A DNA stretch of 44,516 nucleotides. Origin: Frankia gtarii. Its GTDB lineage: Bacteria > Actinomycetota > Actinomycetes > Frankiales > Frankiaceae. Shown here one piece after another: positions 1 through 6,714 of the stretch. Within the stretch, counting starts at the first letter, position 1; the number at the start of each line of letters is the position of its first letter. Made by a program: the position numbers and the translations under genes. Below the pieces are notes generated by a model, which was given only the letters and a program-made list of their open reading frames with translations, made no database searches and was not told the origin of the DNA. The stretch covers positions 1 to 44,516 of the forward strand of contig NZ_JAMPTM010000023.1 in NCBI RefSeq assembly GCF_025403375.1. The letters run 5' to 3'.

Positions 1-370
1 GTGCGGGAGCGTCGGTGGTGGTCGCGTCGGAGCCGGGCCGGGCGGCGGGATCGTGCACCGGGCGGGGGCGCGGCGGCATGCTGGCGGCCAGCGCCGCCTG
101 GATGCGCTCGGCCACGTCACCCGGCATCGTCATCGCGGCCAGCCGGGACAGGTCGGCGCGGACCTTGCGAAGCGCGGCGATCGACTCGCGGCACGCCAGG
201 CAGGTCTCAATATGGTCGCGGGTCGAGCGGGCGACTGGCTCGCCGCCGGCGACGGCGTCGAGCAGCTCCACGTCGGGATGCTGGTCGTGCCCGCGGGACC
301 GGCGGCCGAGCGGGAACGCGGAGCGTGGGTCCGTGGGTCGGTGACGTTCGTCTGTCGGGTCAGTCGCCAT
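1..370 (-). CDS. Zinc-binding anti-sigma factor (ZAS type), C-terminus outside window
   Basis: Partial gene: it starts at ATG 368-370 and runs off the left edge, leaving about 123 residues visible. A very strong ribosome binding site (GGAGGAGGTGATCAGCA, directly before ATG) fixes the start. Residues 53-60 read HIETCLAC, the H-x3-C-x2-C signature of ZAS-domain anti-sigma factors, in which the zinc-bound helix bundle holds an ECF sigma factor inactive and releases it on redox or envelope stress. An Ala/Pro-rich segment follows. I cannot see whether a membrane helix lies further on. The gene directly upstream is a decayed ECF sigma factor gene, so the natural partner seems lost. Family position next to the MurJ/pseudokinase cluster matches the sigM-anti-sigM pair of mycobacteria and Streptomyces. 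The family is clear; the partner is not. Confidence 0.8.
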   Translation of the reverse strand, partial: MATDPTDERHRPTDPRSAFPLGRRSRGHDQHPDVELLDAVAGGEPVARSTRDHIETCLACRESIAALRKVRADLSRLAAMTMPGDVAERIQAALAASMPPRPRPVHDPAARPGSDATTTDAPA

Positions 371-515
371 TGCTGATCACCTCCTCCGGCAGGTCCGGGC
401 ACCCTGGGGCCGCTTGGCGGGGACCGCGACCGGCGAACCGACTGCGGGCGTCCGGTGGCCGCCGCGCGGGGGCCACCGCATCGTGGTGTCCTACTTCTGA
501 GACGGTGGGCGGCGC

Positions 516-750
516 TCAGGGGTTCCCGGGCGGTGGGTGACCGAGAAACAGGGCGAGGTTCGCCCGTCCCCACGAACAGCACCTTTTCGCCGTGCCGGCA
601 GGCATATCGACCAGTCGCGCACCGTCCGCGAGGGGCGGTCCCGGGACGTCGGCCAGCACCACGGCCGTGCGGAACGTCGGGGCGGCCGGCCGAGCACGTC
701 GTCGACCCTGAGCCGCACGTCACGTTCGGTGATGGGGTGCCGGGATCGGT
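516..750 (-). pseudogene. Decayed ECF sigma factor (SigM-like) gene remnant
   Basis: No intact reading frame exists here, but translating the minus strand from 677 down to the stop at 516-518 gives FRTAVVLADV, then ADGARLVDMPAGTAK, then GRANLALFLG. This follows the sigma-70 region 4 pattern of ECF sigma factors (R-A-VVL-D, helix-turn-helix with A..L..P.GT.K, then RGRA.LA). The preceding residues, VRLRVDDVLGRPP, lie in a neighbouring frame, so at least one indel separates them. The first 100 or so residues (region 2) are gone: the pseudokinase gene ends at 762. The position between kinase and anti-sigma gene is where sigM lies in related genomes. The sequence pattern is seen directly; the sigM identity is inferred from context. 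Confidence 0.62.
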
Positions 751-761
751 CCGGGGCCCCG

Positions 762-2771
762 TCAGGACCGGAAGGTGATCTCCGCGATCGAGCCCCGGTA
801 CTGCCCATCGTCGTCGAGCGGCAGGGAGGTCAGCCACACCACCCAGTACTGGGCCGGGGTCAGGTCGGAGGGCATGGTCAGGGGCACCTCCCCCGCGGCG
901 CTGGGCGTGGGCACAACAACCTTGTAACTGTCGATCGTGCTGGCCGGCGAATCCCCGCTGCGCAGCTCGAAGGAGACCGGACTCTTGCTTCCGATCTGCA
1001 CGGTCACCGTGGAGGGGGTGATCGGCCGGCCAAAGTTCAGTCGCAGACCCACGCCGGTCTTGAGGCCGCCGAACCTGGCACTGCGGTAACCCTCAGTGGT
1101 CCATTCCGTGGTCGGATTGCCGTCTTTTGCCTTGTCGACATCGGCTGGCTTCTCGGTCTTGGCAGGGTTGGTGTCGCCGGGGTCGAAGGAGTCGATACCC
1201 GTGGGGTTCAGCACGCTTCCGGACGCGTCGGGCCGGTTGGAGGCCGCCGGCGAGGGGTTGGTGTTGTCGCCGTCGCCCCCGGAGCCGCGCAGCGCGAACA
1301 CGGCCACGACGGCGACGACGATGACGACCACGACGAGCGCGATCCACGGCAGCACCCGGCCGAGCGACGGGCCGGATCCGCCGCGCCCGCGCTGCGGGGC
1401 GTCGCGATAGCGGTCCGCCGGCGGATAGCCGCCTGCACCGGCGGGGTAGCCCCGGTCGTCCCGGCCCTGGTCGTCCCGCCGGTCGTCCCGGCCCTGGTCG
1501 TCCCGCCGATCGTCGCGTCTCCGGTTGTCGTACCCGCCGCGCGTGTCGTATCCGCCGCGGCCGTATCCGGTGTCGCCGCCGCGCGGCCCGCTGGCCCGGT
1601 CGACGCGGGTGTCGTAGCGGTCGTCGCGGCCGGCGGGAGCGGGGCCGGGATAGCCGGCGGTGTCCGTGTAGTGGCCCTGCGCGGGGTAGTCGGACGCGGC
1701 GCGGTAGTCGGAGGAGGCGAAACCGTCCACGTCCATCGCCTCGGTGTTGGGCGGGGCCTCACCGAGGCTCATCAGGCCGGTGTCGAGCACGGCGTCGACG
1801 GGATTGATCGACTCCAGCTCCTCGACGAGCTCGGCCGCGGTGGTGATGGGCGCGCCCGCCCGCTCGTCGCCGAGGGTCGCCATGGTGATGGCGTCCAGGT
1901 CGCGGGGCACGGACGAAGTGACCTGCCGGGGGCTGCGCAGCCGCCCGCCCGAGGTCGGGGCGGTGGGTAGCCCGCGGTCCCCGCCGAGTGGCCAGTGGCC
2001 GGTGAGCCCCGCGTACAGGAGACCGCCGAGGGCCCGTAGGTCGGCGGCGGCGCCGTCGGCCTCGCCCACCACCTGCGTGGCCTCGGCATCCTCGCCCGTC
2101 CGAGCGCCGTCGAGTTCCCCTGGTGTCCCCGAGCGCTCCAGCTCGGCGAGCACACCGCCGATCTCCAGATCGATGATCTTTACGGTGCCGTGGCCGGAGA
2201 CGATGACGTCGCCGGGGTTCAGGTCGCCGTGATGGATGCCCCGCTCGTGGGCCGCGGCGATGACCCGGGCCGCGGCGAGGACCACGGCGCCGGCCTGCTC
2301 GGGGCGCAGCGCCCCCTGCGCCGTGAGTTGGCGAAGGGTCTTGCCGTCGACCCACTCGGAGACGACGTAGGAGATGCGCCGCGATCCGGCGGTCGTCGTC
2401 GTGGCGTCGTAGGTGGAGGCGGCGCCCGGATGCACGAGCCGGCCGGAGTTGATGGCCGCGGCGAGCAGACGCCGGGCAGCCTGTTCCTGGTTCGGGTCCG
2501 CGGCGGGGGCGCCGTTGTCACCAGGGTTCACCGGGCCGTGTTCGACGATGCGTACCGCGACCGGCCGGGCGAGCACCTTGTCGTCGCCGCGCCAGAGGGT
2601 GACCGGCCCGCGGCTGGTGAGTGCGGAAAGCAGGCGGTAACGGCGATCGAGGACGGTTTCGGCGAGCACCGCGGTGCCGGCGGGGGTCGACGGGCTCCGG
2701 GCTGCGGAGGCGGTCAGTGTCACGTCGTTGTCGACGTCCTCAGCCTGCGGTCGGTTGCTTCCGTCGACCAC
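762..2771 (-). CDS. Membrane-anchored pseudokinase with extracellular discoidin-like domain (MviN-associated)
   Basis: GTG at 2771 is chosen because GGAGG lies 4 nt before it; the open frame continues upstream to 3032 but that part lacks a good start. Protein of 669 residues. Residues about 43-330 form a Ser/Thr kinase-like fold that lacks catalytic residues: the glycine loop is absent, the VAIK lysine is Arg (AVRIV, about 72-76), HRDLKPxN is HGDLNPGDV (about 181-189), and DFG is DLE. A long low-complexity linker with DDRRDDQGR repeats follows, then one membrane helix (about 472-494) and an outer domain of about 170 residues that resembles discoidin/carbohydrate-binding folds. In Mycobacterium tuberculosis the equivalent pseudokinase and outer domain are fused to MurJ/MviN and, when phosphorylated by PknB, recruit FhaA. 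Here it is a separate gene next to murJ, so a role in controlling peptidoglycan export is likely. Confidence 0.75.
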   Translation of the reverse strand: MVDGSNRPQAEDVDNDVTLTASAARSPSTPAGTAVLAETVLDRRYRLLSALTSRGPVTLWRGDDKVLARPVAVRIVEHGPVNPGDNGAPAADPNQEQAARRLLAAAINSGRLVHPGAASTYDATTTTAGSRRISYVVSEWVDGKTLRQLTAQGALRPEQAGAVVLAAARVIAAAHERGIHHGDLNPGDVIVSGHGTVKIIDLEIGGVLAELERSGTPGELDGARTGEDAEATQVVGEADGAAADLRALGGLLYAGLTGHWPLGGDRGLPTAPTSGGRLRSPRQVTSSVPRDLDAITMATLGDERAGAPITTAAELVEELESINPVDAVLDTGLMSLGEAPPNTEAMDVDGFASSDYRAASDYPAQGHYTDTAGYPGPAPAGRDDRYDTRVDRASGPRGGDTGYGRGGYDTRGGYDNRRRDDRRDDQGRDDRRDDQGRDDRGYPAGAGGYPPADRYRDAPQRGRGGSGPSLGRVLPWIALVVVVIVVAVVAVFALRGSGGDGDNTNPSPAASNRPDASGSVLNPTGIDSFDPGDTNPAKTEKPADVDKAKDGNPTTEWTTEGYRSARFGGLKTGVGLRLNFGRPITPSTVTVQIGSKSPVSFELRSGDSPASTIDSYKVVVPTPSAAGEVPLTMPSDLTPAQYWVVWLTSLPLDDDGQYRGSIAEITFRS

Positions 2772-3390
2772 AGCGCCTCCGTCGTCCACGGGCCCGACGT
2801 GGACGATCCGCCGTCGGGCTTGCCTAACCTCACCCGGGCAGGGGTCCGCCCAGTGTGCCGTGACCGTGGGCGGAGACCCCGGAATCCTTCGTCGCCCGGA
2901 ACTTGTCGCCACGGTGAACAACGTGACGAGCGGAGGCTGCGCCTGGTTCACCGGCGACGTTGGGCGGGGCCCGCGCACAGCGTGTCCAGTGTACGAGGAG
3001 GCGCGGAGGATCTCGCGAATGTCTTGGGACAACCCGCCCTTGTGTACCGGCTGTGACGACGCCCGCCTGGTCGTCTCCGACCAACCTCCGAGGCTCCCGG
3101 TTCGACCGCCCCCGGCCGAGCCCGGCCGTACCCGGCTGCGCCCGCCGCAAGGCCGAAAAGGGCGTTTCCATCAGTCACGATGGTCCGCTCGGCCGGGCAG
3201 CGAAGCAGGTCGTGCGGCCCGCCGAGCTGCGATGAACCTCCGTCGTATCCCCACGCATTAGTAGGGTGATCTTTTCGGTGTTTCTCAACTACACCGGGTT
3301 GTAACGACGGATGGCTCGACAGGCCCTCTCGACCTCGCGTACACCGCACATCACGAGAACACGCCTCGTACGGATTTCGGTGGGGGCGGT
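2772..3390. other. Gap between murJ and the pseudokinase gene
   Basis: About 620 bases with no convincing gene; open frames here are long only because the DNA is G+C-rich. It holds the 5' part of the pseudokinase transcript and a noticeably A+T-richer island at 3240-3310 that contains a possible minus-strand promoter. I see no clear terminator hairpin for murJ. Confidence 0.4.
3258..3288 (-). promoter_or_regulatory. Possible promoter of the pseudokinase gene
   Basis: Reading the minus strand, TTGAGA (3288-3283) is followed after 19 bases by TACTAA (3263-3258), in the only A+T-rich patch of this gap. It would give a leader of nearly 500 nt. The spacing is longer than ideal, so this is a weak call. 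Confidence 0.25.
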
Positions 3391-6300
3391 TCAGCGCCGC
3401 CGCGGCGGTCGGCCTGTCCGGCGCGTCCCCGCCGCGGGTCCCGGCCGGTCGTCCGGACCTTCCCGCCGCGGCGGTGTGGCGGCACGGGTCGTCCGCGACG
3501 ACGGCTCCCGGCGGGTCGTGCGCCCGGTCTGCCGGGTCCGCCCGGTCGGTGCCGGGGGTGAGGCCGGACCGCCGGGCCCACCCCGGCCGCGCCCGCGGCG
3601 CAGGCGACCACCGAGGCGGCTGTTGACCACCTCGATCAGAGCGTTGACCTCGTAAATGCTCATCCGTTTGGCAACCGCGACGAACAGCGCGCCGCCCACG
3701 ACGGTCGCGATCACCACCGCGACCCCGGAGCTGAGCCAGCCCGTCCCGATCACCGACCGGATTCCGCGGGCCAGCAGGGACGCGATGACGGCGCCGAGGC
3801 CCGCGGCGACCGCGACCTGAGTGATCACCCGGGCGGTGCGGTTGCCGTCGACGCCGCCCAGCCGCCGGCGCAGCAGGATCGTCGTGGCCGCGAGCCCGAC
3901 CAGGTAGGCGAAGGCGAAGGCCAGTGCCAGCGCCGGCGCGCGATGCTGCTCGGGCACCAGCACGGTGAGCACCACCGCGCCCAGCACGTTCACCGCGACG
4001 ACGCCCATGTTGGCCAGCGCCGGCGTCCGGCTGTCCTGGTAGGCGTAGAACGCCCGCAACTGCACCTGGAACAGCGAGAACGGCACCAGGGCCAGCGCGA
4101 AGGCACTGAGCGTGTCGCCGATGTCCACCGCGGCGTGGTATCGGACCGCGCCGTGGTAGAACACGGCGACGGCGATCGGCCGTCCCAGGGCGAGGATGAA
4201 CAGGGCTGCCGGCACGATTGCCGTGACCGCGACGCGGGTCGCGGTCGAGATGTCCGCCCGGACCAGATCCCGCCGGCCCTGGGCGGCGTGCCCGCTCATC
4301 CTCGGCAACAGCGCCGTGATCACCGAGACGCCGATGATCGCGTACGGGAGCTGGAAGATCTGGTAGCCGTAGGTGTAGATCGTGTACGCGGTCGTCGCCG
4401 TCGACAGGTTGACGATCACCAGGTAGCCGACCTGGCTGACGATGACGAACAGCAGCGTCCAGCCGGCCAGCCGGGCCGCCGAGCGCAGCTCCGGATGGCG
4501 CAGGTCCAGCCGCGGACGGTACCGGAAACCGACCTTGCGCAGCGATGGCAGCAGGGCGAGCGTCATGGCCACGACACCCAGCGTCGTCCCGCCGGCGAGC
4601 ACGGTGATCTGCGCGTTGCTGATGGCCTTCGGCCCGTCCACCCCGGGTGGGTGCGGTCCCGACACGATGTAGACGAAGGCCACGCAGGTGGCGATGACCA
4701 GCAGGTTGTTCAGGATCGGCGCGAACATGGGCGCGGCGAAGGACTGTCTGACGTTGAGGATCGCGCCGATCGTCGCGCCCACCCCGTAGAAGATGATCTG
4801 CGGGAGGAACCAGCGCAGCATCTCGGTGCCCAGCGCCCGCTCCGCCGGCCCCGAGTGCAGGTAGGCATCGGTGATCCAGGGCGCGACCACCATGCCGACC
4901 GCCACGGCCGCGCTGAGCCCGAGGATCATGATGGTCAGCAGGGAGGATGCGAAACTGTCCCCGCCGTCCGGGTCCTCCTTGGCCGCGCGCACCATCACCG
5001 GGACGATGACGCTGGTCAGGATCCCGCCGAGAAGCAGGTCGTAGAGGACGTTCGGGGTGGTGTTGGCGACGTTGTAGGCCTGGCTGACCCCGCTGGTGCC
5101 GAGTGCGGCGGCGATCGCGACCGTGCGCAGGAAGCCGGAGGCCCGGGAAGCGATCGTGCCGATCGCCATGATCCCGCTGGCCTGCCCGAGGCTCGGCCCG
5201 GGCTTCCCCGCGCCTGCCTTCCCCCGGCGGGCGGTCATCGGCGTCGCGGTCGTGGGCGTCGCGGTCGTGGGCGTCGCGGTCGTGGGCTTCGCGGCTGCCG
5301 GCTTCGCGAGCGCGGTGGTAGCCGCCGCGTCGGCGGGGCGCGGGGTCCGACGAGTCGCCGAGTCGCGCCGGCCGTTCCGCTCGGCTGTCTCGTGGCGGGG
5401 GGGCGGCTGCCGAGGCCTGGCGGCGCGAACGTCCCTGAGATCGCTGCCGTCCCTGAAGTCGCTGCCGCCTCGCAGGCCGCTGCCGTCCCCCGGGCCCCGG
5501 CCGTCTCCGACATCGCTGACTGCTCGTGGGTCGGCTTCCGGATCGTCTCGCCAACCGCCGGCGGCGCCGTCGCGGCCAGCGCCGAGGCGGCTGCCACTGC
5601 GGCGGGCGTCGCGGGCGTCGGGAGGCAGGTTGGTGTCCCGTCCGCGCGAAGGCTGTCGCGACTCCGGGGGGATGCGCCGGACGTTGCTGCGCGGAAGTGC
5701 CACCGTCGGCCGGGACTCGCCGAGAGACGGCCGACGCCGCTCGCCAGCGAAGCGCCGGGAGCGGTCGGTGTTATCCGGCTGCTGGTCCTGCGCCCCATTC
5801 CTGTCGGAGTCCGGACCGGTGGTACCCGGACCGGCGGGCCAGCCGGGTCTGTCCTGCGGCCGCGGCCCAGGCGTCGGGTCTACCGGCCGCGGCGGGCTGG
5901 GCGGCATGGGCAGCCTGGTGGTGCGTGTCCCGTCGACCAGCGGCGCGGGCTGAGCCCGGCCACGGGCTGCGGAGCCGGGACTGCCCTCGGACGGCGGCGG
6001 CACGCTGGGCGGCGGCGGTGGAGTCCGCGACGACGCCGGCAGCTTCCGGGTCGCCTCCGGAGCCGGGCCCCGCGCCGCGCCGGGTGGCGGGATCGAGCGC
6101 GGTGCGGTGCCGTCGCGCGGGTCGGCCCATCGGTCGTCGCCGGTCTGGGGCGTGCCGTACGGCCCGGCCGGGTCGTGGTCGGCGAACCGGCGCTCGGGGT
6201 AGGCCGCCCGCCGGGCTCGCTCCACATACTGCCCATCCACATCCGCATACGGATCGTCCCGATGGCGGTAACCGTCGTCGCGACCCCCGAACTCATCATC

Positions 6301-6714
6301 CGGATTCCTGGGCTGACCGCTGGGACCGGGATACCGATCGTCCGGAGGGAAGTACCGCTGGTCGTGGTTCAGGTACCGCTCGTCGAGATGCTGCCCGGCG
6401 GGATTCGGATAGGAACGGTCCCCACCCGGATAGGAATGGTCGGGTTCCGCGTACGGCCGGCCGGAATCCCGGTACCGCGGCTGGTCCTGGGCGGGGTACG
6501 ACCAGTCCGCGTGGGGCTGATCGGAGGCGTGGGGCCGATCGTGATCTGCCCCCGGCCAGTCGGGATCGCCGGGCCACTCGTCGGCCAGGTGGTCCGGGTC
6601 GCCGGCGGCGTCTCGCCGCGGATCGCGGCCACGATCGCCGCGGCCGCCTCGGGGACCGGTGCCGCCTCGGCGGTGCCGTGGGCCCGAGCTGCCCTCCCCC
6701 TCGACGGGGGTCAC
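3391..6714 (-). CDS. murJ: Lipid II flippase MurJ (MviN) with long disordered N-terminal extension
   Basis: MurJ moves the peptidoglycan precursor lipid II across the cytoplasmic membrane. GTG 6714 is chosen because it overlaps the TGA of the upstream DUF6049 gene (GTGA) and has GGAG 8 nt before it. Protein of about 1107 residues. The MurJ fold starts only near residue 510 (GIMAIGTIASRASGFLRT), followed by about 14 membrane helices with typical MurJ segments such as NVLYDLLLGGILTSVIVPV. A basic Arg/Pro/Gly tail of about 75 residues ends the protein. The first 500 residues are charged, Pro-, Asp-, Tyr- and Arg-rich and look disordered, with short KPTTATPTTATPTTATP-type repeats just before the membrane part. 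Bacterial MurJ is usually about 510-550 residues, so the extension is the odd part. It lacks the fused pseudokinase of mycobacteria, which is a separate gene downstream. Confidence 0.9.
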   Translation of the reverse strand: MTPVEGEGSSGPRHRRGGTGPRGGRGDRGRDPRRDAAGDPDHLADEWPGDPDWPGADHDRPHASDQPHADWSYPAQDQPRYRDSGRPYAEPDHSYPGGDRSYPNPAGQHLDERYLNHDQRYFPPDDRYPGPSGQPRNPDDEFGGRDDGYRHRDDPYADVDGQYVERARRAAYPERRFADHDPAGPYGTPQTGDDRWADPRDGTAPRSIPPPGAARGPAPEATRKLPASSRTPPPPPSVPPPSEGSPGSAARGRAQPAPLVDGTRTTRLPMPPSPPRPVDPTPGPRPQDRPGWPAGPGTTGPDSDRNGAQDQQPDNTDRSRRFAGERRRPSLGESRPTVALPRSNVRRIPPESRQPSRGRDTNLPPDARDARRSGSRLGAGRDGAAGGWRDDPEADPRAVSDVGDGRGPGDGSGLRGGSDFRDGSDLRDVRAARPRQPPPRHETAERNGRRDSATRRTPRPADAAATTALAKPAAAKPTTATPTTATPTTATPMTARRGKAGAGKPGPSLGQASGIMAIGTIASRASGFLRTVAIAAALGTSGVSQAYNVANTTPNVLYDLLLGGILTSVIVPVMVRAAKEDPDGGDSFASSLLTIMILGLSAAVAVGMVVAPWITDAYLHSGPAERALGTEMLRWFLPQIIFYGVGATIGAILNVRQSFAAPMFAPILNNLLVIATCVAFVYIVSGPHPPGVDGPKAISNAQITVLAGGTTLGVVAMTLALLPSLRKVGFRYRPRLDLRHPELRSAARLAGWTLLFVIVSQVGYLVIVNLSTATTAYTIYTYGYQIFQLPYAIIGVSVITALLPRMSGHAAQGRRDLVRADISTATRVAVTAIVPAALFILALGRPIAVAVFYHGAVRYHAAVDIGDTLSAFALALVPFSLFQVQLRAFYAYQDSRTPALANMGVVAVNVLGAVVLTVLVPEQHRAPALALAFAFAYLVGLAATTILLRRRLGGVDGNRTARVITQVAVAAGLGAVIASLLARGIRSVIGTGWLSSGVAVVIATVVGGALFVAVAKRMSIYEVNALIEVVNSRLGGRLRRGRGRGGPGGPASPPAPTGRTRQTGRTTRREPSSRTTRAATPPRREGPDDRPGPAAGTRRTGRPPRRR

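Noticed and set aside
2948-5554. Very long minus-strand open frame of 868 codons across murJ
   Set aside because: It lies in another frame of murJ, is made of Arg/Gly/Pro runs, and has no domain; it is a by-product of high G+C content.
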